From: Przewalskia tangutica
Lineage: Eukaryota > Streptophyta > Magnoliopsida > Solanales > Solanaceae
Direction: 5' to 3'
Assembly: GCA_029844215.1 (NCBI GenBank)
Contig: CM056724.1
Coordinates: forward strand, 7,124,307 to 7,188,306
Length of the DNA: 64,000 bases
The notes below the pieces were generated by a model. That model had not been told where the DNA came from. It did not search any database and worked only from the letters and a program-made list of their open reading frames with translations. Every line of letters begins with the position of its first letter. Within the stretch, counting starts at the first letter, position 1. Made by a program: the position numbers and the translations under genes. This document shows positions 1-11,739 of the stretch, in pieces.

Positions 1-1629
1 TGACAAATATTAGCATCTGATGAAAGTGCATGCTTATTTAAATCTTTTTTGGACCTTTTCTCTTGACTTTCTAATTTGAGCTTTGTTGTTTGTTTCTTGA
101 AACAACTTGTTTGTTTGCTTTTTGTCTGCCCGTTTGATATTTTCGTGTGGTGATGAGTGCTTTATTTTGCACTATTTTGTGATTTTAGAATAATATAATA
201 ATAATATAAAATTTAAATTAACATGTGTGCGTGCGTTATGTTTATGCATGTTCATTAAAATGATATAATCAATGATTACTTGAGTCTCTTATTTTACGCC
301 ATGCATATTTTACATGAAATGCCATGCGACCAGGCATGCGATTGCGATGATGAGTGAAGATTTGCATTCGATTCGATGTTCATTTCTCATTTATACATAT
401 ATACTAAGGAAGCCCTTTTAAGCATGTAGTATACTAATCAAGATATAGGCATATACATTTAAATCAAATCAGTCCACTTTGCACATATTTTTTTTAAATA
501 ATATATAGGTACTTTAAACTCTCTATATGTGTTTTCAATCACTAATCTTATCAATCTTTTTAAAAAAAAAAACTTCTTAAATATCATTAACCACAGGGTT
601 TGAGCGGACCAATGAGTTAGCTAATGGGATTAGGTATGTGCACCACCAACTAGGATAATTAATAACCGCACCCCCGCCCCTGTAGTTTATATTTTAGCAG
701 CAATTTTAAAACCTTTAAGCCTCTTTAATTTTTAAACTTTATATTAGGAAAATGTGATCATAAATCCTTTTACGATCTGTTCAAATTTTGCTTTATGCGT
801 TTTTTTGTTATTTTGATTTTTGGTGGAATTTAAAGTTTGTTAGGTTTCATATGAGCTAAATTTAGGGTTTGAATCGAATAGGTACTAATGTGTGCGAAAT
901 TGTGAAATGGCAAATCAATTTGTGAATTTAAAGTTTTTAGGTGCGTGTATGAGCTAATTTATGATTGGAATTGGGAATTGGTTTCTAATGTCTTTGAGAA
1001 ATTGTAAAATAGCGATCAATTTGGCTTTATTAAGGAATTAGTTAATTGGGTGCTTTTGTTCATTGGTTCTGTAGTTGTATTTGGATGAAATTGTCCTGAA
1101 TAGAGTGGAATGGACACGAAAATGATATTCCTGGCCTGGAATAGTTTGAGATTTGGAGTAGTTGGATCAGATTTGGAGTAGTTGGATCAGATCTGAGCTA
1201 AGTTACTAAAAGAAAATGGGTAAATTATTTGCTTGAAAAAGAGATAATGGGTGGACTTTTTGCCTTGAAGTAGGTATAAATCGCTGGGAAATTGTAAAAT
1301 AACACTCAATCTGCCTAGTTTTTCGGTGACTATATCAAGGAAAGAAAGCGGAGGAGCCAAATATTGTTGTTGAATTCGCACTAGGCTAGAGGCTTCGTTT
1401 GGTCGATGTTGACTTGAAGTTTATATGTATGCTTACAAACGTAGCGAAAAATATGGTTTTTGAAGTGTGGAGGTGCTGCTTTTTCTTTCTCTCGGGAGGT
1501 CTTGCCTGAGCCAAAAAGCAATATGTTTTGGGTCCAGAATGGGGATGGATTTTATTTCAAATCGGCCTGTAATTAATTCGGGTCATTCAGGTGGCGTCCA
1601 CGTGGATTCCACCTAGTCATCGCAGTTAA
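1..1629. other. AT-rich intergenic sequence upstream of AK6
   Basis: No convincing exon is seen on either strand. The only structure noted is a perfect 20-bp direct duplication at 1150-1169 and 1170-1189 (unit GATTTGGAGTAGTTGGATCA). Confidence 0.5.
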
Positions 1630-1765
1630 GGTTATGCAAATATGCCCACATGGTGGAAGTTTATTAACAGAAGGGGTATATTTGTCCCCCAACTTTGACG
1701 GAGGGCAAATATGCCTCTTTTCTCAAAGTTAGAGGGCAAATATGCCCCTTTTCCCTTAAACTAAT
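1630..1765. repeat. Dispersed repeat with 'CAAATATGCCC' motifs
   Basis: Short repeated blocks containing gcaaatatgccc/gggcaaatatgcc alternate here. The same motif occurs at 37881-38060 in AXR1 intron 1. This looks like the end of a non-autonomous foldback or Mutator-like element; boundaries were not resolved. Confidence 0.35.
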
Positions 1766-1879
1766 AAAACACCCGTGTCCAATATTGTACATATTAAAAT
1801 GAAAGAAATAAATAAAAATATTAAAGAAAAGAACAGATCCACACAATCCCAAAACCTTTTCCCTAAAATGGGCAAAAAA

Positions 1880-1950
1880 TGACGTGTCAAAATGCCAAAG
1901 TTTAATGCCCTTATATTATAAGAGAAGTGATTGGTCTTTGCCACGTCATT
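1880..1950 (+). promoter_or_regulatory. AK6 proximal promoter: two ACGT boxes, TATA-like and CCAAT motifs
   Basis: Upstream of the AK6 ATG are TGACGTGTCA (1880-1889), a TATA-like stretch TTATATTATAAG (about 1911-1922), ATTGG (the reverse of CCAAT, about 1930-1934) and GCCACGTCATT (1940-1950). The paired ACGT-core boxes are typical bZIP sites. The order is seen directly; regulatory function is inferred. Confidence 0.4.
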
Positions 1951-2047
1951 TCAGTGATGGGGACAGCAACACCTGCATTTAGCTGTACCCATTCTCTTTC
2001 ACACTAATTAGATTTCTTGCCTTCACCGTAAGCGCATTATAATCAGC

Positions 2048-5000
2048 ATGGCGCAAAATAGCAGTGGCAGGAGGAGAAGACCTAACATCCTAATAACCGG
2101 AACTCCGGGCACCGGAAAAACAACAACATCATCCGCACTAGCGGAGGCGACGCAGCTCTGGCATATCAACGTCGGCGAACTAGTTAAAGACAAAAAGTTG
2201 CACGATGGATGGGACGATACATTGGACTGTTACATCATCAATGAAGACCTCGTAAGCCCTTGTATTTTAACATTCAAAATTACTACTAAACCCTAGTTAG
2301 TTCTTAATCAATGATTTAAAAAGTACCAATTTATGTGATGCGTGAGTTTAAAAAATAAAGGAATATTTTGAATCTTGTGGTCTAAAATAAGTCAAACATA
2401 TTTGTGTTTTTACTTGATTTTAATTTAATAGAAGAATTAAAATGTCACTGTTTCTATATTTTCTTTTCAATTTCTGTATTGGTTGTTTCAATCTTATGAA
2501 CCTTATAGAGTGACAACAACATAATCAGTATAATCCCACCAAGTGGGGTCTGGGGAGGTAGAGTGTACGCAGACCTTACCCGTACCTTATGAAGTTCGGG
2601 AGGCTGTTTCTGATAGACCCCCGGGTCAAGAATTGTTGAGTGACGATTGAGAGAATTGTTGCTGTTCCATTTTTGTTTAATTTTTGGGTTGTTCAAGTTT
2701 TGAGCTTTACAACAGTACTAGTAGCTCACATACACAAGATAAAATGAGAAAGGTCATCTGAGATGTAACACAATGGAATGAAAATTCCATACTGGTTGGG
2801 ATTGAGGCATAATTATGTTGGTTCACTTACATTAGGTCTGATGTTTGAGTTAAGATTCTTTTTAGTTTGTTTAGAGATTTATATTTAAGTAGAAAATGCA
2901 AGAAAACCTATAGTATTAGTCATTATTGTTTTCAAGTTTTAAGATGCTTGTGTTTCCTGTTAGAATATTAGTTAGAATATTCTAGAATAGGGTCATTAAT
3001 AGAATATTATGTGTATATCTTATATTAATGTAGATCTCTTCATATATGGTAGAAAATTATTGTATAGGGAATATTCCTAGGATTATCCTAAGGAAGACTT
3101 ATTTTTCCTACTGATTGTAATTAGTGTATATATTGTTACCTAATGAAAGAAGAACATTTGAGAAAAATATTCTTTCATGGTATCAAGAGCTTAAGGAAAA
3201 GATTCATCTTCCTAATACCAATTTTTTTTTCTTTTTTTCGAATTTCGGCTCCTCCAAACCGAAAATTTGAACCTTTTTTTTTGTGTTCATGTTCATCGTG
3301 TTTTTCTGTTGTTTGTTCATCCAACTATTATCAACATGTCTGAATCCAAATCGTTTTATCACCCAGCCCTCACAGTTTCCAATATCAAAACTCATGTTCC
3401 AATAACCTTACAAATGGAGAATGTGCATTATGCTTCCTGGGCGGAACTTTTCAAAATATGTTGCCGTTCTCACCGGGTTCTTCACCACATCATTTCCCCG
3501 GAAAAAGACAGAAAAAGTCTTGACAACGGATGAAGACAAAGAATTGTGGGATGTCCTAGATGTCACTGTTCTTGGTTGGATATATTCAACAATATCCACG
3601 GATTTGTTGCACACGATCATGGAAATAAATTCTAAGGCAATTGATGCTTGGAATCGATTACGGGACATTTTTTATGATAATCAAAATTCCCGTGCAGTTG
3701 CTTTGGAACAAGAATTCTCCAGTGTTGATATGGAGGATTTTCCTATCGTCGCTTATTGTCAACGCCTCAAAGTGTTGGCGGATCAATTAAAAATGTTGGT
3801 TCCCCGCCTCCGACAACCGCTTTGGTTCTACAACTTGTTCTTGGGATTGACAGAGGCATATAGCGGAGTTGCCACCGTTATCCGTCAAAGTAACCCGCCT
3901 GCTATTCTACAAAGCAAGATCTATCTTAATCCTAGAAGAACAAGGCTTCTCTAAAAAGGTTGCTAACACAACCGAATCGGCGTACATGGTCACCAATGAT
4001 GAAAATAACCGGGGTAAAAAAGGACGGCATGTAAATAAAAAAGGTGGAAACCGCAACAGAAACGGGAATAATTGCAATTCCGGCGTGGAATTCGGCGGTG
4101 GTTCTGGCGGTTTCATGGCGGCTCAGCCAGCGGGTATGGGGGTATGATGGCGGCGAGAAGCGGCGGCAGCTGGGCAGCCACAATGGACTTAAGTGGACCC
4201 GCTTGTCACTTACCACAACAAGGGCGAGCCCGATTCCAATTATCCATACCCAGCTCGATCCTTCGCTCCTTCGCCGCGCGGCCAGCTCATTGGCCGAATT
4301 TCCACAAGCCCAGCGGTGGTGGGAGCGATGGAAGCGGCGGCAACGGTTTTAGGCGGCCAGGTGGCACAGGCGATGGCGTGCTGGCAACCAATTTGGGCCA
4401 GCCAATGATGGTAGGCGATGGCGGGTCAGCCAATTTTGGGCCTCAAGTGTGGAATGAGGCCCACTCAGCGATGGCCGGCGGACATTGAACATGTCATACA
4501 CGCCGGGCTTAATCCACTGAACCTGGTGGTATATGGACTCAGTGCAACGTCACATATGACGTCATCCGAAGGTAATCTTACGTCTATTTTAATTTGAGCA
4601 AATCAAATGGTATAACTGTCGGAAATGGCTATTCCATTCCAATAAAAGGTTATGGTTCTACTAAATTGTCCAAACCAAATCCACCATTAGCCTTGAAAAA
4701 TGTTATTCATGCACCACAATTAATCAAAAACCTAATCTCCGTTCGAAAGTTTACTTCAGATAACTGGGTTACCGTAGCTTTTGATCCTTTTGGTTTCTTG
4801 TGTGTGATTTTCGACAAAGAGCACGGCTAATGAGATGTGATAGCGAGGAGAACTTTATCCGGTTACTTACTACTACAACGGACAAGAAACACTTTAATTT
4901 TCTTTGTTTTTAATTCCAATTTATGGCATGAACGTTTGGGACATCCGGGAGAGTGTTTTAAACTCTCTCAAACGCAATAATTCAATTTCATGTACACGAA

Positions 5001-8000
5001 CTCTTAATAAGTGTCAGTCGTGTCCTTTGGGTAAGCATATTCAACTACCTTTTGAGTCTTCTTCTAATTGCACTTTTTTGCCATTTGATACTATACATTG
5101 TGATATCCGACATCCCCGTTTGAGCTCTTCAGGGCATAGATATTATTTGCTTGTTTTAGATGATTACTCTAAATTCTTGTGGACATTTCCCATATCGAAA
5201 AAATCACAAGTGTTTTCTACATTTCTTAGTTTTAGAGCTTTCATCCAAAAACAGTTTGAACGGGATATCAAAACATCGATGTGATAACGGGGAGTTTGAT
5301 AATAGACAATTCAGGATTTTTGCAAAACAAATGGTTTGAATTTTCGCTTTCATGCCCCACACATCTTCTCGTAATGGACAGCGAACGCAAAATACGAACC
5401 ATAAATAATATTGTCAGACATCCCTTGCTCATGCCTCACTTCCCTAACTTTTGGCATCACGCGGCGGATGACTACTTATTTGTTGAATATACTACCAAAC
5501 AAACATACATCACACCAAACACCCCTTCAATTACTATACCTTCGAAAATCGACATAATCTCATCTCCGGGTTTTTGGGTGCTTGTGTTTTCCATTATTCC
5601 CATCCACCACCATCCATAAATTACAACCGAGATCTACTCCATGCATTTTTTTGGGATACACATCCCATCATCGGGGATACAAATGTTATGACCTATCCTC
5701 CAATAAGATTTTTATTAGTCGTCATGTTATCTTTGATGAAACTCAATTCCCATTTAGAAAAATCAATGAGTCACAATCTCCCACTTATGAGTTTTTGGAT
5801 GCTGGAATACACCCAGTTTTTACCCAATCATTGTCCCATATTTTAACCCATTACCCGTGTCCTTACCAAATGGCACCCAACCCACTGTCTTGGACACTGA
5901 TACACATTCAGGCCCATGTGCTTTGACACCTACCAATAGCAACTCGCCTCTAACGCAACCCAAGCCCCGATCCAGCGCCTTTACAAATACCACATTTGGC
6001 GATGGCGTCGATCCATCGCCCGACAACACGCCCATCACCGTAGTCAACATGGTATTGTCAAACCCAACACTAAATACACTTCACACCCAAGTTTCCAAAT
6101 CACCTTTACCATGTAACCCCGTATGCGCTCTGAAAGACCCAAATTGGAAAATGGCCATGGATGATGAATATCAAGCTCTTATTAAAAATAGATACGGGAT
6201 TTAGTGCCCGTCCATCTAATGCTAACATCATTCGGTCTATGTGGATTTTTACCCATAAAGAAAAATCGGATGGTTCTTTGAGCGCATAAGGCCCGCCTCA
6301 GGTGATGGGAAGACGCAGCGAGTTGGTATCGATTGTGGGAGACATTCACCGAAGAGTCAAACCAATACTATCGAGCGATTGCTCACTGTCTCTCTCCGGA
6401 GGATGGTCACTTCATCATTGGATGTTAAAAATGCATTTCTCCACGGTCAAATAAATGAGATCATACATGCACCAACCATCGGGGTACAGATCCAAAATAT
6501 CTCAATCATGTATGCACGCTAAACAAGTCTTTGTATGGCCTCAAACAAGCACCTGTGGCACAGTATCCGGTTTGCGATTTTGTATCACGATGGGGTTTTC
6601 ACACACCGGTCCGATAATTCTCTTTTATCTATCATCGTGGTAATCATACGGCTTATCTTCTATCAGATGTGGATGATATTATTTCGACAGCCTTCCTCGG
6701 ACTCTCTTCGCAAGAATATCATGTCTCACTTGGTTGAATTTGCTATGAAGGATCTTGGTCCATTGCACTTCTTTCTAGGAATTGTTGTGACAAGACATGC
6801 AGTGGACTCTTTCTCTCCCACAAGTATGATCCGAGATCGTGGAACGGGCCGGAATGGCCTCTTGCAAACCCTCGTGAACACCGTGGATACAAAGTCCAAA
6901 TTAAGTGTCATCTCTAGCAAACCTTTTCTTGATCCAACATTGTACCGCAGCTAGCAAAGCGTTGCAATATCTCACTTTTACCGGACTGCATAACCTATGC
7001 CAGACAACAAGTGTGCTATTCATGCATAATCCAATGGAAGAACATACGCAGCACTCAAACGATTAGACGCTACATTGGCGGCACTCGTGAATATGGATTA
7101 CATCTTTACCCATCTTGCATCTCCAAACTTGTCACTTATACAGATGCAGACTGGGCAGGCTGTCCGGACACCAGACGCTCCACATCTGGGTATTGTGTCT
7201 TCCTCGGTGATAATTTAGTTTCATGGTCTTCCAAACGGCAACCCACAGTATCGCGCTCCAGTGCTGAAGCTGAATACCGTGCCGTTGCCAATGTTGTGTC
7301 TGATTCATGCTGGATTCGGAATCTTTTACTAGAGCTTCATTGCCAAATTCCGAAAGCTACTATGGTTTACTGTGACAACATTAGTGCAATATATCTTTCT
7401 GGAAATTCAATACATCATCAGCGCACTAAACATATAGAGTTGGATATCCATTTTGTCCGTGAAAAAGTGGCACGCGGACAAGTGCGAGTACTACATGTCC
7501 CAACGCGTCATCAAATCGCCGATATCTTCACGAAAGGGCTTCCGCTGATTTTATTTGAAGAATTTCGGGACAGTCTCAGCATTCGGCGCCCTCCAGCTTC
7601 AACTGCGGGGGAGTGTTAGAATATTAGTTAGAATATTCTAGAATAGGGTCATTAATAGAATATTATGTGTATATCTTATATTAATGTAGATCTCTTCATA
7701 TATGGTAGAAAATTATTGTATAGGGAATATTCCTAGGATTATCCTAAGGAAGACTTATTCTTCCTAATGATTGTAATTAGTGTATATATTGTTACCTAAT
7801 GGAAGAAGAACATTTGAGGAAAATATTCTTTCATTTCCAAACAATAAAGATGCTCTCGTAAATGACCTGAAAAAATGGTCCTTCTATATTTTATTTGTGG
7901 TGAATAGGATTGAATGTGTCAAATGACTAAGAGTGTCTTGGAACATTTAGTGAGGTTCTTAAACTGCTCGTGATTGTTTATAATCTTTAAAGTTGAAAAT

Positions 8001-9595
8001 CTATATAAACTCTCTTGATTTATGAGCAGTTTCAGAGAACTTGGTTCAGTGTGTCCATTTGGTTTAAGAAATGAGATGGTGTGTACTGGTGTTAACTTGA
8101 GCTTTATTTAATCTATAATTGGCTTCAACGTAGAAAGAATTGAGTAGTGGAGTATAAGTCATTATCCCTTTGGATCAGGTGGTCCAATATAAGTTATGGT
8201 GGCCATTTTTCTTCATTGCTTCCTATCTGGTGCTTTAATGCTGAAAAGGTATTTGGTAATGCCCCCAAACATCATAACAGATAACTGGTCTGAGCGAAGT
8301 GACAGAGTAAAAGGAAAGTGCAAAAACCCTCTGACGAAATAAGGAAGGAGATGAGATGGATGAATGTGGGATAAACTATAATAATTGAAGATTAGCAATG
8401 GAAAATGAGAATTTCACTTAATAGGATTATCAAATGTAAGGCTTCTCCTTAATAAAGAAGGGGGGAGGGGGAAGGCGGAGAGAGGGATTTTTTTTAGAAG
8501 GATTAGCAAATGAACGGGGCTTTCTGTTGGGTCAGTAGTGCATTGGTATAAAGTTTTCGTCTTCTTTGGTAATACCTGTGTTTTTTGCATATAGTTCCCT
8601 ATATGGTTTGCATCCCGAATACTGATTTCAGTATTAACACGAATACTTATCAAAACAAAATAAAGAAGAAAGGATAAGGTATATCAGGCAAAGAAAAAAA
8701 TGAGAGAATATTTCTGTGTTACTGGTGCAGTTTGAGTTCTGCAGCATCTACCCTCTGGATGTTCTTCTCTATTTGCCTCACACTCGTTAACACTTTCATA
8801 TAGTTAACCAATTACGCAAGCTTTGGTCTTTCAAATCTAAGTACCCTACCATATCCTTGCCAACTGATAGGAAATCAAATGAATGCTCTTTGCCAATTAG
8901 GATTTAGCTGCTAGATGGAAATTTTACACTAGTTGGTGTTATGCAAATAATTTATGTTCATATTGCTCCATTGTGGTTAAGTGGTATTGTCACTATTGCA
9001 GAGATACTAAAATTGCACTTTTCATCTGTGCTTTTATTGCTTTGAGTTTGAACTTTATTCTGTAATAGTGAAATAAAATCTATCTGCCAGTTCCAAAAAA
9101 GTCTTGTATTTCCTACAACTAACAATGAAGAAATTGTTTTTTTATGAGTTTCATGATGTGACTGCTGTAGGTATGTGATGAGCTTGAGGACATGATGGAA
9201 GCAGGTGGAAACATTGTTGATCATCATGGTTGTGATTTCTTTCCAGAACGTTGGTTCGATAGGGTGGTGGTTCTTCAAACCGACAATACTGTCTTGTATG
9301 ATAGATTAAGTAGAAGGTACACTATCACTTGACTTCTTTTTATTTCCTCATGTATTCCTCTCTGGTGTTGCTCACACAGATCCATCTTGACTTGCTTGTG
9401 TGTCCCAGGGGTTACACTGGTCAAAAGCTCACCAATAATATTGAATGCGAAATATTTCAAATTTTGCTAGAGGAGGCAAAAGAGAGTTATTCAGAGGATA
9501 TAGTGGTGGCACTAAGAAGTGATTCTGTTGAGGATATTAGCAGAAATGTGGAGATGATGTCCAATTGGATCAGTAGTTGGAACCCAGTCTCATGA
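2048..9595 (+). CDS. AK6: Adenylate kinase isoenzyme 6 homologue (AK6/FAP7-like), 3 exons
   Basis: Exons are 2048-2251, 9171-9316 and 9409-9595. Both introns have GT-AG ends and the phases agree, giving 178 residues, which I recall as the Arabidopsis AAK6 length. The Walker A loop GTPGTGKT lies at about residues 18-25. The family motif VDHHGCDFFPE follows at about 84-94 and the LID-like RRGYTGQKL at about 116-124. The family is a nuclear/cytosolic dual adenylate kinase/ATPase that acts with uS11 (Rps14) in final 18S rRNA maturation; in Arabidopsis it has been linked to stem growth. The start is the first ATG of exon 1 and leaves an N-terminus of normal length. Intron 1 is about 6.9 kb, swollen by a copia retrotransposon in the same orientation, whereas intron 2 is only 92 bp. 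All kinase motifs are intact, so the gene is probably functional provided intron 1 is still removed. Confidence 0.93.
2509..2640 (-). repeat. TTG-tailed SINE-like fragment (TS-like)
   Basis: The block contains GTGGGGTCTGGGGAGG and GTGTACGCAGACC and begins with a short ACAAC run, the reverse of a TTG-repeat tail. Related copies lie at 32545-32690 (same orientation) and 40850-40960 (opposite). It lies in AK6 intron 1. The family name is inferred from memory of Solanaceae SINEs; the shared sequence is seen directly. Confidence 0.55.
2958..3177 (+). repeat. 5' LTR (220 bp) of the AK6-intron copia element
   Basis: It starts TGTTAGAATATTAG and ends ATTCTTTCA, immediately before the primer-binding site. 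It contains GAATATTCTAGAA at 2975-2987, a perfect three-unit heat-shock element. Confidence 0.93.
2975..2987 (+). promoter_or_regulatory. Heat-shock element (GAAnnTTCnnGAA) in the 5' LTR
   Basis: GAATATTCTAGAA fits the HSF trimer consensus exactly, and a further GAA lies at 2963-2965. The site is 17 bp into the LTR, in the presumed U3 region, and is identical in the 3' LTR at 7631-7643. Heat-inducible transcription is inferred by analogy with ONSEN/ATCOPIA78. Confidence 0.5.
7614..7833 (+). repeat. 3' LTR (220 bp) of the AK6-intron copia element
   Basis: It is the same length as the 5' LTR, with four substitutions, all in the last third. The heat-shock-type trimer is conserved at 7631-7643. 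It is followed by the target duplication TTTCC. Confidence 0.93.
7839..9170 (+). other. Remainder of AK6 intron 1
   Basis: No exon or recognised element is seen. The region ends in a normal acceptor (...CTGTAG at 9165-9170). Confidence 0.6.
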
Positions 9596-10346
9596 TTGAA
9601 TATCACAAAAGAATTTGCCATTGCTTAATTGTTATTGTACTCAAATGATAGTTCTATTTTATAGTGGTTTGGTGAAGTACCCTTCTTTCATGTAAACAGA
9701 TTCTGCAGAAATGCATCAATGTTGCTTTTCATTAATCGTCTTTATTGGAGTAAAAGTTTTTCGGAAAGGTTGAGCGCCATCAATCTTTAAACGATCTTTT
9801 GCAGATTTGCACAGAGACCTTTGTCCATATGAGTGCAGTTTTCACTTCACAATTGCAATTAAACGAAATTAAGCATGTCTCGATAAAAGGCAGGGAGAAG
9901 TTATCTTACAACTACTAGGACCCTACACCACGGCACCCAAACAACTTCTGGAAATGCAATTTCAACCCATTACAATTTAATGAAGCAACATGAACAGTGA
10001 GAATTCATATCTAACTTCCTTCATGTTAAAGCATAGTTATTGCAGAATAAATGCAAATATGAAGCAGGAATAACACAACTAATATATCAGCCACTGGCAC
10101 TTGCTTTATTCAAGAAAAATGCTACCCGGAGTTTCAAAATACCCAGGGTTAAGACCTTTTATTGCCTAAACATCGTACATTTTCTTTACATCTGATTCCT
10201 ATTCTGCAAGACTACTTTCCAGCCAAAAGCGCATGATCCTACAAAATTGTTCCTACAACTCAGGAGAATCATTATATGATATCCACTCAGAACCCATTTA
10301 GGATTTCACACAATGTAAATCCACTCAAGACAATGAGTTACAAGCA
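9596..10346. other. AK6 3' region and convergent intergenic sequence
   Basis: It holds the presumptive AK6 3' UTR and then anonymous sequence. No further gene is seen before the reading frame on the opposite strand at 10352. Confidence 0.5.
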
Positions 10347-10351
10347 GTGTT

Positions 10352-10684
10352 TCAAAAGAGTTCGAGAGTGCCAGTTATAGAGACCGGTGCATTTATATCA
10401 ATGCGGGTAGCCTTCCCTTGGGAAAGTAACTGTGGTAGTGTATTGGCTGTAACTCCTTCCCCAGTCCAATGTGACATGGGGCCATTGGTTTTAGAATTGA
10501 CCTTTTCACCTTCAACAGAGCCAGGCTCAGCTTCTAGCGCAGCCAATTTATCGGAGAACAACAAAGCACCCACGTCTACTGGCACCTTCTGGTGAAGAAA
10601 GGAACCGTAATTGGCAACTGCAGTGACACCATGACTTCTCTTGTGAGCCAGGGTCAAATGGGCCTTCTGAATGTAGTTCTCCAT
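10352..10684 (-). CDS. Unassigned 110-residue reading frame (possible truncated gene or last exon)
   Basis: An ATG-initiated frame without introns, starting MENYIQKAHLTLAHKRSHG and ending SITGTLELF. I do not recognise the family. Composition is ordinary (mixed charged and hydrophobic, no obvious signal peptide, membrane segment or low complexity), and GC content is higher than the surrounding DNA, which favours real coding sequence. Only about a dozen bases upstream of the ATG, a sequence resembling one end of a Stowaway MITE begins (about 10696-10730). The frame may therefore be the surviving 3' part of a gene whose upstream exons were lost or displaced. It could also be an intact small gene. 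No neighbour suggests a function. Confidence 0.4.
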   Translation of the reverse strand: MENYIQKAHLTLAHKRSHGVTAVANYGSFLHQKVPVDVGALLFSDKLAALEAEPGSVEGEKVNSKTNGPMSHWTGEGVTANTLPQLLSQGKATRIDINAPVSITGTLELF

Positions 10685-10695
10685 GCTTTAGCATA

Positions 10696-10890
10696 TTACT
10701 CCCTGTCTGTGTCTCAATTCATGTGAAAAGAGTCCGTTCGATTAATATTTGAACCTAAAGTGAATTAGATTAATTCAATGAAAGGTAGTATAAGATGTGA
10801 TTCCTCTTCACAAGAAAGTATCAATAAAAGGTGTTTTTTCATCACATTAATTCAACTAAGCTTCGAAAATTAATAAAAAGTGAGTATTGT
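10696..10890. repeat. Half of a Stowaway-like MITE
   Basis: It begins ACTCCCTGTCTGTGTCTCAA with the usual 'ttcatgtga' continuation. No matching opposite terminus is clear, so it is probably truncated. Confidence 0.4.
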
Positions 10891-11094
10891 GTTATATGGA
10901 AACAGGAGCAATGGTAGTAGGCAAGGAAACAGGAGCAATAGTAGTAGGCGGCAGCACTAGAAGAAGAAGTAGTAGCAATTTCATGACTATTTTTACGGAC
11001 AAACGAACGTATAATTTTAAACGAAGAGTACGTTACTAATTACTTTGATGACCATGCGTAGTAAGTGCTGTTCACATTTTGAAGGAAAATAATA

Positions 11095-11335
11095 CTCCAT
11101 CCGTTCCAATTTATGTGCACCATTTAATCTTCTGTTATGTTTACTAAATTATTCTTACTTTAATGTCTACTTTTATTAACTTTTCTTTACAATAAGTACA
11201 TCTTTAAAATTAAGTGAAACCCAACAAGGGTAAAATAGAGACGATATCATTAAATAGTTGTTAAATAAAGAAAAATGACATTTATTTGGGACGAACTATA
11301 AAGGAAATGGTTTCATGTAAATTGGGAGGAGGGAG
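11095..11335. mobile_element. Stowaway-like MITE (241 bp)
   Basis: The left terminus CTCCATCCGTTCCAATTTAT matches the reverse complement of the right terminus (ATTGGGAGGAGGGAG). TA dinucleotides flank both ends (11093-11094 and 11336-11337). The interior is AT-rich and non-coding. Confidence 0.8.
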
Positions 11336-11739
11336 TAGTATTTCAACATTTTCAATACATCACAAAAAGGAACACTAGAAATAATATGCATTTAGTCCAA
11401 ACTTTCTTGGACCTTTTTATAAACAAACAAAAATGCTAAAAGGAGAAATGAAAAGAAGTCAGAAAAAAATATGCCAATGTTTATTGATTGCTGTGGCTAT
11501 TTTTTCTCCTGTGAACAGAACCCAGCCGAATCAAAATCATATAACGAGACTCATCTTATAAATGTGATCTTGTAATAAGTAGATCTGACACTACATAAAA
11601 TTGTGTTAAAAAACTGCTCTTTCCTGTAACTATTTCCTCCTAGCCCTAGGTAATCTATGCTTCGTATTATTCACAAAGCTAGGAAGGAACCACAGTGGCC
11701 ATATAGCTAATGGACACTTGGGCTATTTTCATGGACAGC

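Larger units (their letters stand above)
2958..7833 (+). mobile_element. Ty1-copia LTR retrotransposon, coding-defective, in AK6 intron 1
   Basis: The element is bounded by two 220-bp LTRs (2958-3177 and 7614-7833, both TG...CA) and by the 5-bp target duplication TTTCC (2953-2957 and 7834-7838). A primer site TGGTATCAAGAGC (3178-3190) resembles the initiator-tRNA-Met site with one inserted A. A purine-rich tract precedes the 3' LTR. Domains appear in copia order: gag (about 3336-4490), a protease trace (about 4520-4600), pre-integrase zinc region (about 4910-5060), integrase with LDDY (about 5080-5290), reverse transcriptase remnants (about 6130-6950) and a well preserved RNase H (about 7120-7619, with DADWAG and SRSSAEAEY). 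Many frameshifts and stops break gag-pol, so it cannot encode its own movement. I count four LTR mismatches (about 1.8%), indicating a fairly recent insertion. Confidence 0.93.

Noticed and set aside
9329..9408. In-frame extension upstream of AK6 exon 3
   Set aside because: It belongs to the 92-bp intron 2; the acceptor at 9408 restores the conserved RRGYTGQKL motif.
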